55,327 nucleotides of DNA from CAYRTD01 sp964426915 (GCA_964426915.1 CAYRTD010000009.1:1-55327); one strand, 5' to 3'. Numbered from the stretch's first letter, positions 45,774-54,439 are shown. The notes: generated by a model not told the origin, from the sequence alone. Numbers and translations are program-made.

Positions 45774-46181
45774 ATGAAACCAACACATATTGAACACATA
45801 GGAATAGCCGTAAAAGATCTGCAGGAAGCCATTCAGTATTATGAAAAAGTACTCGGACTGGAATGTTACGCTGTTGAAGAGGTGAAAGATCAGAAAGTGA
45901 GGACCGCTTTCTTCAAAGTCGGAGATACCAAAATTGAATTGCTGGAATCTACCGATCCGGAAGGTCCGGTGGGCAAATTCATTGAAAAGAAAGGTCAGGG
46001 TGTTCATCATATTGCTTTCGCAATGCCCGATGTTGATCAGGCTCTCAGGGAAGTTAAAGAGAAAGGCATTCAGATGATCGATGACAGGCCCCGTAAAGGT
46101 GCGGAAGGTTTAAATATTGGTTTTCTGCATCCAAAGTCTACTTTCGGGGTATTAACCGAATTCTGCGGATCTTCAGAATAA
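45774..46181 (+). CDS. mce: Methylmalonyl-CoA epimerase
   Basis: Interconverts (2R)- and (2S)-methylmalonyl-CoA. The 135-residue protein is a VOC/glyoxalase-fold epimerase with the two beta-alpha-beta-beta-beta modules and metal ligands in HIEHIGIAVKDL (His), KIELLES (Glu), GVHHIAFAMPD (His) and LTEFCG (Glu). The ATG at 45774 gives the normal length; the upstream ATG at 45687 would add an implausible hydrophobic leader. It heads a five-gene operon for methylmalonyl-CoA decarboxylation, which it supplies with the right stereoisomer. Confidence 0.95.
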   Translation: MKPTHIEHIGIAVKDLQEAIQYYEKVLGLECYAVEEVKDQKVRTAFFKVGDTKIELLESTDPEGPVGKFIEKKGQGVHHIAFAMPDVDQALREVKEKGIQMIDDRPRKGAEGLNIGFLHPKSTFGVLTEFCGSSE

Positions 46182-46215
46182 CAGTCATTTTGAGAATATA
46201 ATCAGGAATAAAAAA

Positions 46216-47775
46216 ATGTCAAACAGAGACAAAGTAAAGCGCTTAATTGAACTCCGGGAAAAAGCCAGGCTCGGAGGAGGAGAGGAACGTATTGAATCAC
46301 AACATAAAAAGGGCAAGCATACGGCAAGGGAAAGGATTGATATCCTTCTGGATGACGGGTCTTTTGAGGAATACGATATGTTCGTTACACACAGGTCTCA
46401 CGATTTTGGACTGGAGAAACAGCAATTTCTTGGCGATGGGGTAATAACCGGCCACGGAACCATCGATGGCCGTGTAGTATATATCTATGCCCAGGATTTT
46501 ACCGTTTTCGGAGGTTCGCTCTCTGAGGCTCATGCAAAAAAAATATGTAAGGTAATGGATCAGGCTATGAAGGTCGGAGCTCCCATCATCAGCATCAATG
46601 ACAGCGGAGGAGCAAGGATACAGGATGGCGTAAACAGTCTTGCCGGATATGCTGAAATTTTTCAGCGGAATATCATGGCTTCAGGTGTCATTCCGCAGAT
46701 CTCGGCTATTTTTGGTCCCTGTGCAGGTGGAGCTGTTTATTCACCGGCTCTCACCGATCTGATAATCATGAGTGACAAGACCTCTTATATGTTTGTCACA
46801 GGACCAAAGGTTACAAAGACCGTAACCGGGGAAAAGATCTCCATAGAAGATCTGGGAGGTGCCAGTGTTCATTCTACAAAATCCGGTGTTTCCCATTTTG
46901 TTGCTGAAGATGAAGAAGAAGGGCTGTTGATTATCCGGAAGCTGATATCCTATCTTCCTCAGAATAATCTGGAAGATCCGGTGGTTACCCCGAATTCGGA
47001 TCCTATTGACAGACTTGAAGATGAGTTAAATGAGATTATCCCTGATAATCCGAATATTCCTTACGATGTAAAGGATATCATTTTTTCAATAGCCGATCAA
47101 AATGAATTTTTAGAGATTCACAGGGACTTTGCCAGGAACATCGTGGTGGGATTTGCAAAATTTAATGGCATTCCCGCAGGAATCGTTGCGAATCAACCGA
47201 ATTATCTGGCCGGTGTGCTTGACATCGATGCTTCACGAAAAGCAGCCAGATTTGTGCGTTTATGTGACTGTTTCAATATACCGGTGGTGACCCTTGTGGA
47301 TGTTCCCGGGTTCTTGCCCGGATCGGCCCAGGAATACGGAGGTATCATTATTCACGGGGCAAAACTGATGTTTGCATATGGAGAGGCAACGGTACCCAAG
47401 GTAACAGTAACGCTCAGGAAGTCATACGGCGGAGCTCACGACGTGATGAGCTCGAAACAACTGAGAGGAGATATTAACTATGCCTGGCCTTCGGCAGAAA
47501 TTGCTGTAATGGGGCCGAAAGGAGCTATTGAGATCCTGGAAGGAAAAAAAATCGCGGAAATTGCAGATGAGGAGGAGGCCAGAGAATATATAAATAAGAA
47601 GGAAACGGAATACAGGGATAAGTTCGCAAATCCCTATGAGGCAGCTAAATACGGATACATTGATGATGTGATTGAACCAAGGAATACACGCTTCCGGATT
47701 ATCAGGGCATTGCAGACACTGGCTACCAAGAAGGAAATGAATCCGCCGAAAAAACATTCCAACATTCCGCTTTAA
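46216..47775 (+). CDS. mmdA: Methylmalonyl-CoA decarboxylase carboxyltransferase (alpha) subunit
   Basis: Transfers the carboxyl group from (S)-methylmalonyl-CoA to biotin on the carrier subunit. The 519-residue protein has the carboxyl_trans fold in two crotonase-like halves: ARLGGGEERIESQHKKGKHTARERIDILLDDGSFEEYD at the start (reported here in parts: KGKHTARERIDILLD), SINDSGGARIQDGVNSL, GPCAGGAVYSPALTD, then NQPNYLAGVLDIDASRKAARFVR region and TLVDVPGFLPG, KVTVTLRKSYGGAHDVM. The same family includes propionyl-CoA carboxylase beta; the absence of a biotin carboxylase gene and the adjacent beta and gamma membrane subunits favour the decarboxylase. Confidence 0.93.
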   Translation: MSNRDKVKRLIELREKARLGGGEERIESQHKKGKHTARERIDILLDDGSFEEYDMFVTHRSHDFGLEKQQFLGDGVITGHGTIDGRVVYIYAQDFTVFGGSLSEAHAKKICKVMDQAMKVGAPIISINDSGGARIQDGVNSLAGYAEIFQRNIMASGVIPQISAIFGPCAGGAVYSPALTDLIIMSDKTSYMFVTGPKVTKTVTGEKISIEDLGGASVHSTKSGVSHFVAEDEEEGLLIIRKLISYLPQNNLEDPVVTPNSDPIDRLEDELNEIIPDNPNIPYDVKDIIFSIADQNEFLEIHRDFARNIVVGFAKFNGIPAGIVANQPNYLAGVLDIDASRKAARFVRLCDCFNIPVVTLVDVPGFLPGSAQEYGGIIIHGAKLMFAYGEATVPKVTVTLRKSYGGAHDVMSSKQLRGDINYAWPSAEIAVMGPKGAIEILEGKKIAEIADEEEAREYINKKETEYRDKFANPYEAAKYGYIDDVIEPRNTRFRIIRALQTLATKKEMNPPKKHSNIPL

Positions 47776-47802
47776 ACACAAATAATTCAGTTTTAGAAAT
47801 AT

Positions 47803-47810
47803 AAAGGAGG
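47803..47810 (+). promoter_or_regulatory. Strong Shine-Dalgarno sequence before the gamma subunit
   Basis: AAAGGAGG lies eight bases before the ATG at 47819. Strong SD sites are rare in the other genes of the window, so this may set a high translation rate for the small subunit and decides for the ATG at 47819 over the next ATG at 47831. Confidence 0.6.
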
Positions 47811-47818
47811 AGAATGTA

Positions 47819-48184
47819 ATGCTTGCTATAATGAATATATCACTTTCGAACATAGGTTCAGGAGATGTGGTAATTGCTATTGTTGGCTATATAGTTGTGT
47901 TTATAGCACTTGTTTTGCTTTATGCTCTTTTTACCACGCTGCCCAAAATTATTTATCATAATTTCAGGAGAGACAGAAAAAGAAAAGGGGAAAAGCTGGT
48001 GGAAAAAGAGGAAATGCTGATTTCCGGCGAGGAAACGGCCGCTATTGGGATGGCCCTGCATCTGGTTTTTGATGAAATGCATGATGAAGAAAGCGGAGTG
48101 CTAACAATAAAAAAAGTTTCAAAAGCTTATTCTCCATGGAGTTCAAAAATATATGCCGTTAGGAACCAGTTCAACCGGCTTTAG
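47819..48184 (+). CDS. Sodium-pump decarboxylase gamma subunit (OadG-like)
   Basis: A 121-residue protein with one N-terminal membrane helix (about 14-37: VVIAIVGYIVVFIALVLLYALF) and a soluble charged tail (RRDRKRKGEKLVEKEE). OadG/MmdD-type subunits anchor and stabilise the carboxyltransferase on the beta subunit. Sequence identity in this family is low; assignment rests on topology and its fixed place between carboxyltransferase and biotin carrier genes. The tail is longer than in many OadG proteins. Confidence 0.8.
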   Translation: MLAIMNISLSNIGSGDVVIAIVGYIVVFIALVLLYALFTTLPKIIYHNFRRDRKRKGEKLVEKEEMLISGEETAAIGMALHLVFDEMHDEESGVLTIKKVSKAYSPWSSKIYAVRNQFNRL

Positions 48185-48223
48185 TCAATTTGTTATAAAC
48201 CAATTGTTTATATAAAAGAAAAA

Positions 48224-48646
48224 ATGAAAAGTTTTAAATTTATAATTAACGGGAACGAATACGAGGTAGGAGTTAAAAACCTTGAGGATAATGTTGCGCA
48301 CATTGAAGTGAACGGGACGGCATATGATGTTGAAATAGAGAGAAAGATAAAACAGTCAAAAACTCCCAGACTTATAAGGCCGGTTGTGAAAGGTCCTTCA
48401 AAACCTGAAATTGACAAAAAGGAGGGAGGAGCTGCTACTCCTGTGACGGCACCTTTGCCCGGGAATATTCTGGAGATTGTGGTCAATCCTGGTGATATTA
48501 TTAAAAAGGGCCAGAAGTTAATGGTTATGGAGGCAATGAAAATGGAAAATCAGATTTTGGCTCCCAATGACGGAGTAGTTGAAAATATTAGAGTGCAGCC
48601 CGGTCAATCGGTATTGCAGGGGGATATATTACTTGAAATTATTTAA
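48224..48646 (+). CDS. Biotin carboxyl carrier subunit of methylmalonyl-CoA decarboxylase
   Basis: Carries the carboxyl group between the carboxyltransferase and the membrane decarboxylase. The 140-residue protein has an N-terminal beta region, a Pro/Ala-containing linker (about 58-70) and a C-terminal biotinyl domain with the biotinylation Lys106 in VMEAMKMENQI. Spacing to neighbours is short (39 and 6 bases), in line with one transcript. It could in principle serve another biotin enzyme, but none is nearby. Confidence 0.93.
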   Translation: MKSFKFIINGNEYEVGVKNLEDNVAHIEVNGTAYDVEIERKIKQSKTPRLIRPVVKGPSKPEIDKKEGGAATPVTAPLPGNILEIVVNPGDIIKKGQKLMVMEAMKMENQILAPNDGVVENIRVQPGQSVLQGDILLEII

Positions 48647-48652
48647 TGACTA

Positions 48653-50023
48653 ATGAAAAAACTAATAACTGTCATTTTCGTTCTCAGCGTTCTTGGTGTC
48701 GCCAGGTACACCCTTTTTCCCGAAGGATATTTTGAAAAAGCACGCGCTCAAAATACTGAAGAAACCAGCAGATTAGATGATTTTTCTTCGGAAATCAGCG
48801 AGGAAGAATCGGGAATATTCACACTCGTATCCAAGGGGATTCAGCAGTTCTATAATTTCTCCGGCTTTAAAAATGCCCGCATCGGACATATTATAATGAT
48901 CATCGTCGGTCTTATTTTCATTTACCTTGCCATCAGGTACGATTACGAACCATTGCTGTTGATACCCATCGGCACGGGTATCATTATCGGAAATATTCCG
49001 TTCCTGCAGGGAGACGATATTAACCTGCAACTGGGGATCTACCAGGAGGGGAGTGTTTTAAATTATCTCTACTTCGGGGTGGTAAAAGGGATATATCCAC
49101 CCCTGATATTTCTTGGAATAGGTGCGATGACAGATTTTTCATCCCTTATATCGAAGCCCCGGTTAATGCTGCTTGGAGCTGCGGCACAGGTAGGGATATT
49201 CCTTACTTTTCTTGGCGCTTTGTACCTCGGATTCCATCCCCGGGAAGCCGGTGCCATTGGAATTATCGGCGGGGCAGATGGACCTACTGCTATATTTCTC
49301 TCTTCCAAGCTCGCTGCGGGACAGACAATTATTGGTACAGCAGCCGATGGATCGGATATTTATGTAAAGAACCTGATTGGACCTATTGCAATAGCCGCCT
49401 ATTCCTATATGGCTCTTGTCCCCGTTATCCAGCCCCCCATAATGCGATTGCTAACTACAAAAAAAGAGCGAAGGATGAAAATGAAACCTCCCCGGGCAGT
49501 CAGCAAGCAGGAAAAAATATTGTTTCCCATTGCCGGACTGATCCTGACTTCTTTTATTTCCCCGAGTTCCCTGCCACTGCTTGGCATGTTGTTCTTCGGT
49601 AACCTGCTGAAAGAGTCTACCGTTACGCGAAGGCTTGCCGAAACCGCCCGGACTTCAATGATCGATATCGTTACCATCCTTCTGGGGCTTACTGTGGGGG
49701 CATCCACGCAGGCAGATGTTTTTCTTACCTCCGATTCACTGATCATTTTCGGATTGGGAGCGCTGTCTTTTATGGTTGCCACTGCAGGAGGACTTATTTT
49801 CGCCAAGGTAATGAATATCTTTTCTTCGGAAGATAATAAGCTTAACCCCCTTATAGGAGCAGCCGGGGTTTCGGCCGTTCCCGACAGTGCCAGGGTTGTA
49901 CAGAGCATGGGGCTAAAGGAGGATCCTACAAACCATCTGCTTATGCATGCTATGGCACCTAATGTTGCGGGTGTTATTGGTTCGGCAGTTGCTGCCGGTA
50001 TTATGTTGAGTTTTTTATTTTAG
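48653..50023 (+). CDS. Sodium-translocating decarboxylase beta subunit (OadB/MmdB)
   Basis: Polytopic membrane protein that decarboxylates carboxybiotin and pumps Na+. The OadB core begins near residue 77 (GHIIMIIVGLIFIYLAIRYDYEPLLLIPIG) and includes GIYPPLIFLGIGAMTDF, GGADGPTAIFLSSKL with the functional Asp, GAAGVSAVPDSARVVQ and HLLMHAMAPNVAGVIGSA, all typical. In front of the core is an extra leader of about 70 residues: a hydrophobic segment (KKLITVIFVLSVLGVARY) with ARAQNTEE and an acidic stretch. OadB proteins usually lack this extension, so it may be a cleaved signal or an added transmembrane helix with periplasmic loop. Confidence 0.93.
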   Translation: MKKLITVIFVLSVLGVARYTLFPEGYFEKARAQNTEETSRLDDFSSEISEEESGIFTLVSKGIQQFYNFSGFKNARIGHIIMIIVGLIFIYLAIRYDYEPLLLIPIGTGIIIGNIPFLQGDDINLQLGIYQEGSVLNYLYFGVVKGIYPPLIFLGIGAMTDFSSLISKPRLMLLGAAAQVGIFLTFLGALYLGFHPREAGAIGIIGGADGPTAIFLSSKLAAGQTIIGTAADGSDIYVKNLIGPIAIAAYSYMALVPVIQPPIMRLLTTKKERRMKMKPPRAVSKQEKILFPIAGLILTSFISPSSLPLLGMLFFGNLLKESTVTRRLAETARTSMIDIVTILLGLTVGASTQADVFLTSDSLIIFGLGALSFMVATAGGLIFAKVMNIFSSEDNKLNPLIGAAGVSAVPDSARVVQSMGLKEDPTNHLLMHAMAPNVAGVIGSAVAAGIMLSFLF

Positions 50024-50061
50024 TATTCCGGATACATGTTATAATTCTCAATCATCAGGTT

Positions 50062-50358
50062 ATGAAAAAAAAATCTTTGGTACTTCCTGTTATATTCTTC
50101 CTTTTTCTGGCATTGTTTCTCTTTACCAGTTGTGAGAACAAAGAAAACGTACAGGCATGTCTTGAGGGTAAAACCTATGGATTCTGGCACGGTCTCTGGC
50201 ATGGGATAATAGCTCCAATCGATTTAATTGTCATGCTGTTTAATGATGAGGTAAGTGTGTTTGCCGTCAACAATAACGGAGTCTGGTATTCCTTCGGATT
50301 CCTGCTCGGAAGCGGGGGATGGGGGATATTTGGTGGCAAACAGCTTGGGAAATCTTAA
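50062..50358 (+). CDS. Small conserved lipoprotein, unknown function
   Basis: A 98-residue protein with a lipoprotein signal (hydrophobic run ending FTSC, Cys24). The mature part carries GKTYGFWHGLWHGIIAPIDLIVMLFND, then AVNNNGVWYSFGFLLGSGGWGIFGG, Trp- and Gly-rich. I recall similar small proteins in diverse bacteria without a known role. The 38-base gap after the OadB gene would allow read-through from the decarboxylase operon. Confidence 0.6.
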   Translation: MKKKSLVLPVIFFLFLALFLFTSCENKENVQACLEGKTYGFWHGLWHGIIAPIDLIVMLFNDEVSVFAVNNNGVWYSFGFLLGSGGWGIFGGKQLGKS

Positions 50359-50393
50359 GACCAGTAGAAAATCTTAACCCTGATAAAAAACCT

Positions 50394-50570
50394 ATGAATA
50401 GATTATTGATTATTATTATACTAGCTCAAAGATTAACAGGGTTTGGCCAGGAAGAATTACTGATATTTCCTGGAGATTTTGACCAAGCCCTTGACCCGGC
50501 TCAAAAAGTCGATAAAGATATTTTCCTGATTACTATAAGTAGAGAAAAAGGAGCCGGGGCCATGGTATAG
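50394..50570 (+). pseudogene. Possible remnant of an exported thioredoxin-like protein
   Basis: A 58-codon frame starts with a signal-like segment (MNRLLIIIILAQRLTGFGQ) followed by FPGDFDQALDPAQKVDKDIFLITISREKG, which resembles the first helix and strand of thioredoxin-like proteins (pattern DFxxALxxAKKxxKxIFLxF), then stops before any CXXC. The rest of the domain is absent. It may be a truncated gene or chance; confidence is low. After it, 50590-50615 repeats the sequence at 3609-3635. Confidence 0.3.
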
Positions 50571-50628
50571 TGGGTGCGGGCTTCGGATATTTTCGAGCTC
50601 CCCGGATTTCAAAAAAAAGATGGAATGA

Positions 50629-52554
50629 ATGAAATTGACAAATAAAACTATAATTCTCCTAATATTATCAATCACGGTAATCCTGAGATTTTTTAACTAT
50701 TTTGAAATCCCTTTTTCTCACGATGAGTTTAGTGCATTGTTTCGTCTGCATTTTGATAACTTTTCAGAACTAATAGATAAAGGAGTTAAAATAGACGGAC
50801 ACCCGGCTGGAATTCAAGTATTTTTATACTATTGGACAAAACTATTTGGGCAGCAGGAATGGATTGTGAAACTTCCATTTACCATTTTTGGAGTATTGTC
50901 TGTTTATTTAGTTTATCTTATTGGGAAAAAGTGGTTTAATGAAACAGTTGGATTGATATCGGCTGCTTATTTGGCAAGTATTCAGTTTACAATCATGTAC
51001 AGTCAAATTGCCAGACCATACATAAGCGGAATGTTCTTTTCATTGCTTATGATTTATTATTGGAGTAATCTGATGATGAATCCCCACAGAAATTTTAACA
51101 AAAACGCCATTCTATTTATAATCGCAACATCACTATGTACCTACAATCATCACTTTAGCTTGCTGTTTGCTTCTATTGTCGGCATAAGTGGTGTTTTATT
51201 CATTCAAAGAAAATATTTGATCAAATATTTATTAGCTGGCCTATTGGTTTTAATACTATATATTCCTCATTTAAGAGTATTTATTTATCAATTAAATGTA
51301 GGGGGTGTTGAAGGATGGTTAGGAAAACCTCAAAATGACTTTCTTATACAATTTCTTTATTACGTTTTTAATTATTCTGCTTTTGTAATTGCCATAACTG
51401 TTGCGATCGCGTTGTTTGGATTCCTGACTATAAAAAAAAATACGGTAAATATAAAATGGATATCATTATCATTTGTATGGTTTATACTTCCGTTTTTAAT
51501 TGGATTTTATTATTCAAGATATGTAAATGCTGTATTACAATACTCTGTATTGATATTTAGTTTTCCCTTGCTATTTTTTGTTTTATTCGGATTCATGAAA
51601 AAACAAAGAGTTAAAATCAATTTAATATTGGTTTCAATAATTCTTCTCGCAAATAGTTTATCATTGATTTATGTCAGAAGACATTATGATATCTTTTATA
51701 ACTCTGTTTACAAAGAAATCCTAACAGATTATGAAAATATTAAAGAAGAAAGTGAGGATATATTATATATAATTGATTCGCATAGGAAAATATCAAATTA
51801 TTATATTTCCAAACTTGATATTGATACAAGCTATATTACTTATTTTGATAGCTTTCAGGATATAAATGAATTTAAAAACTTTTTGGAGATAAAAAGCAAA
51901 ACGAATGACAAATTATTCCTGGGATGCTTATCTTCTGTTTCTCCGAGCCTGGTTCCTCTAATTCAAGATTATTTTTCGACCATTGAAGTTCAAAATAATT
52001 ATTTTAAGGGAACGACATATCTGTTTTCAAAGGGGGCTATAAGAACTGAAAAAATTATTGATTTTCTTAGTTTTGATTCTGTTGTATCCGAAAAATGGAG
52101 TTCAATTGATAGTATTAGGATTATTTTAGAAAATAAATCTACCGGAGCCAATAGTTATTTATTAACCAGCGATACTGAATGGGGACCAATGTTTACAACT
52201 CCATTAAAAGATGTAATTTACAATGAAAACAATTTTATTGATGTATCAGTAGATGCCAAATCTTCCGAATCTCTTGAAGGAATAATATTAGTCGCTTCAT
52301 TAGAGTCAAAATCTGAAAATATATATTGGGGAGGTACTGACTTTAGTGTATTTGAATCAACTGATGGCGCCCCACACCAGTGGCAGAAATTTCACCATTC
52401 AATAAAGCTCTCTGATATACATTTAAAATCCAACAATATAATTTTGAAAGTATTCATATGGAATAAAAGTAAAAGGAACCTTTTGATTGATAACTTAAAG
52501 ATTAGCTTGAGAGCTGGAAATCCATGCATATATGGATTATTTGAAAAAATTTAA
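50629..52554 (+). CDS. GT39-type membrane glycosyltransferase with extra C-terminal domain
   Basis: A 641-residue protein: the N-terminal 390 residues form about ten membrane helices of the PMT/ArnT type with the acidic pair Asp32-Glu33 (PFSHDEFSALFRL), GHPAGIQVFLYYWTKLFGQQEWIVKLPF and QIARPYISGM. It should use a polyprenyl-phosphate sugar. The part after about 360 is soluble; 450-640 looks like a beta-sandwich, carbohydrate-binding-like domain (SYLLTSDTEWGP, FIDVSVDAKSSESLEGIILVAS, WQKFHHSIKL, LLIDNLKISL). The coding sequence is clearly more AT-rich than the operons before it, suggesting transfer. It stands alone, 58 bases after the remnant. Confidence 0.8.
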   Translation: MKLTNKTIILLILSITVILRFFNYFEIPFSHDEFSALFRLHFDNFSELIDKGVKIDGHPAGIQVFLYYWTKLFGQQEWIVKLPFTIFGVLSVYLVYLIGKKWFNETVGLISAAYLASIQFTIMYSQIARPYISGMFFSLLMIYYWSNLMMNPHRNFNKNAILFIIATSLCTYNHHFSLLFASIVGISGVLFIQRKYLIKYLLAGLLVLILYIPHLRVFIYQLNVGGVEGWLGKPQNDFLIQFLYYVFNYSAFVIAITVAIALFGFLTIKKNTVNIKWISLSFVWFILPFLIGFYYSRYVNAVLQYSVLIFSFPLLFFVLFGFMKKQRVKINLILVSIILLANSLSLIYVRRHYDIFYNSVYKEILTDYENIKEESEDILYIIDSHRKISNYYISKLDIDTSYITYFDSFQDINEFKNFLEIKSKTNDKLFLGCLSSVSPSLVPLIQDYFSTIEVQNNYFKGTTYLFSKGAIRTEKIIDFLSFDSVVSEKWSSIDSIRIILENKSTGANSYLLTSDTEWGPMFTTPLKDVIYNENNFIDVSVDAKSSESLEGIILVASLESKSENIYWGGTDFSVFESTDGAPHQWQKFHHSIKLSDIHLKSNNIILKVFIWNKSKRNLLIDNLKISLRAGNPCIYGLFEKI

Positions 52555-52717
52555 ATTCAGTTGCTGACATAATTCATTAGTCGGGAAAGTTAAGTACATA
52601 ATATCATTGTTTTTTTACCTGTATTTAATTGGATTTGATTCGCCCGGTAAACCTTGTAAAGGACTATGTTCTTTCTTTATATCTTCATTAGGTGACTTTT
52701 GTAATGTATAATATAGT

Positions 52718-53671
52718 ATGATAATTCAGATTTTGTTAATTATTGTTGGATTTACTTGCTTGATTTTTGGGGCAAACTGGCTCGTAGAGGGAGCGTCTGC
52801 TTTAGCAAAAAAATACAAAGTGCCAGATTTAGCAATAGGTTTGACAATTGTTGCATTCGGGACTTCAGCTCCCGAGTTAGTAGTGAATATTATTGGCTCG
52901 TTGAAGGGTTATTCGGATATCGTACTCGGAAATATAATTGGAAGCAATAATTTCAATTTATTTATCATATTAGGAATATCCGGATTAATATTGCCAATCA
53001 CTATTCAATCATCAACGGCATGGAAAGAAATTCCAATATCCTTATTGGCAGCCGTTTTATTGTTATTTTTAATAAATGATTTCACCTTTTCAGAATCAGG
53101 TAATCTGAGCAGACTTGAGGGTTTCATTATGCTTATGCTGTTCCTGCTATTTTTGTATTATGTATTTAATCAAATGAAAAATGACCCGAATATTCAAAGA
53201 GATATGGCACACAAATCAACATTTAAAATCTGGGGACTAATTTTCATTGGGTTAACGGGTTTAATAATTGGCGGACAGCTTGTCGTAACTAATAGCGTGA
53301 ATATTGCAAATAGTTTGGGTGTCAGTGAAAAAATAATTGGATTAACGATTGTAGCTGCAGGGACTTCACTTCCGGAATTAGTAACAACCATTGTTGCTGC
53401 AGCAAAAAAGAACAATGATATAGCAATTGGAAACGTTATTGGTTCAAATGTTTTTAATATACTACTGATTTTATCAATAAGTAGCATTATAAAACCTATT
53501 GAATACAATCCAAAATTTAATTTAGACCTGTTTATTTTGATAGGAGGAACAGTTTTTCTCCTGACATCAATGCTAACGGGACAAAGAAAAAAGTTAGATC
53601 GTTGGGAAGCCGGAATTCTGCTAGGATTTTATTTTTTTTATACCCTGTTTTTGGTAATGAAAGAAATATAA
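52718..53671 (+). CDS. Calcium/sodium antiporter, CaCA family (YrbG-like)
   Basis: A 317-residue inner-membrane exchanger with ten predicted helices in two inverted halves. Both alpha repeats are visible: GTSAPELVVNIIGSLKGYSD with GNIIGSNNFNLFIILGISG, and GTSLPELVTTIVAAAKKNND with GNVIGSNVFNILLILSIS. These contain the acidic and polar ion ligands. Family members exchange Ca2+ for Na+ or H+. The gene stands alone and is AT-rich like the preceding GT39 gene; a link to the sodium-pumping decarboxylase 3 kb upstream (sodium gradient) is possible. Confidence 0.92.
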   Translation: MIIQILLIIVGFTCLIFGANWLVEGASALAKKYKVPDLAIGLTIVAFGTSAPELVVNIIGSLKGYSDIVLGNIIGSNNFNLFIILGISGLILPITIQSSTAWKEIPISLLAAVLLLFLINDFTFSESGNLSRLEGFIMLMLFLLFLYYVFNQMKNDPNIQRDMAHKSTFKIWGLIFIGLTGLIIGGQLVVTNSVNIANSLGVSEKIIGLTIVAAGTSLPELVTTIVAAAKKNNDIAIGNVIGSNVFNILLILSISSIIKPIEYNPKFNLDLFILIGGTVFLLTSMLTGQRKKLDRWEAGILLGFYFFYTLFLVMKEI

Positions 53672-53757
53672 AAGCCCACGAAAATAATGTTGGACTAAGC
53701 CTTTGTATTCATCACAATTTACTTATTTCCCTTCAGTTTCAATATTTCATCAAGATG

Positions 53758-53978
53758 CTAGCACCTGAGTTTTTCCACCTTCAGTCTTGACCGGTTACGA
53801 TAATCATCCGTATTCGTTTTGAACTTTTTTGGCCTCAGCAACTGCTCTTCCCGGGTAATAATTTTATTTCTTTTGCAAATGGGAAAGACAAATATGAATC
53901 CAAAAGCCAATTCCGCCAACAGAACCCACATTCCGCCAACAGAACCCACATTAAGAGGTTATAAAAAGTTTTATCCAT
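53758..53978 (-). pseudogene. Small membrane-protein gene frameshifted by a 20-bp duplication
   Basis: On the minus strand an ATG (53978) opens MDKTFYNLLMWVLLAE. If one of two identical 20-base copies (53911-53930, 53931-53950) is removed, the frame continues to the stop at 53758 as a 66-residue protein with one membrane helix (LLMWVLLAELAFGFIFVFPI) and a basic tail (RPKKFKTNTDDYRNRS). With both copies present the frame shifts after LLAE and stops early. The ATG overlaps the stop of the preceding gene (ATGGATAA), as in an operon. The family is unknown. Confidence 0.6.
53911..53950. repeat. Perfect 20-bp tandem duplication
   Basis: Two adjacent identical copies of a 20-base unit (beginning TTCCGCCAAC, ending AGAACCCACA) lie inside the small minus-strand gene. 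The length is not a multiple of three, so it disrupts the frame. Confidence 0.95.
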
Positions 53979-54264
53979 TTTTAACCCCAGGAACATTAAA
54001 CTGTTCTTTTCCCTGATTGGCGGTTTTCAATTCATCACGAGTGGTTTCCAAGGTATTATTAAGGGATTCAATCTGTCCATTTTTGGCAGCAATTTTCTTT
54101 AATGACACATTATTAATGAATAGATTTAGACCCGCCCTGTCCGTAAATCTCTTAGAATCGGATCTGACTTTCTTTTTGTTTAGTTTTCTGAGTTTGCGTA
54201 TTCGCTCTTCTTCTATGTTTGGAGGAAATAATTCTATAATAAGATTACATTTAAGGGATTTCAT
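53971..54264 (-). CDS. Hypothetical protein with basic N-terminal part and coiled coil
   Basis: A 97-residue frame with a hydrophilic, basic middle (EEERIRKLRKLNKKKVRSDSKRF split here: KLRKLNKKKVRSDS) and a C-terminal coiled-coil-like stretch (AKNGQIESLNNTLETTRDEL). Its stop codon overlaps the start of the disrupted small membrane-protein gene, which suggests a two-gene cassette. I recognise no family. It could be a fragment of a longer protein; the flanks give no continuation. Confidence 0.4.
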   Translation of the reverse strand: MKSLKCNLIIELFPPNIEEERIRKLRKLNKKKVRSDSKRFTDRAGLNLFINNVSLKKIAAKNGQIESLNNTLETTRDELKTANQGKEQFNVPGVKNG

Positions 54265-54439
54265 TTCCCCCTACATAAACTTTCAAAACTCTGAAAGTCT
54301 CTTTCTTTTTTTAATACCGGACTAAACTGATACCAGCTCCCGAATACGGGGCATAAAGCGATAATGACAATGAGTCTTTGGTCTTTTGTCCAGGGATGTG
54401 GTTTTGAGAGTAGTGAAATATAAGGATATTTTTAGCCGG

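Noticed and set aside
46216..47775. Propionyl-CoA carboxylase beta subunit as the name for the carboxyltransferase
   Set aside because: No biotin carboxylase gene is present, while membrane beta and gamma subunits and a separate biotin carrier follow, which fits the sodium-pumping decarboxylase.
49405..49908. Minus-strand frame of 167 codons inside the beta-subunit gene
   Set aside because: Antisense shadow of the well-conserved OadB-like core.
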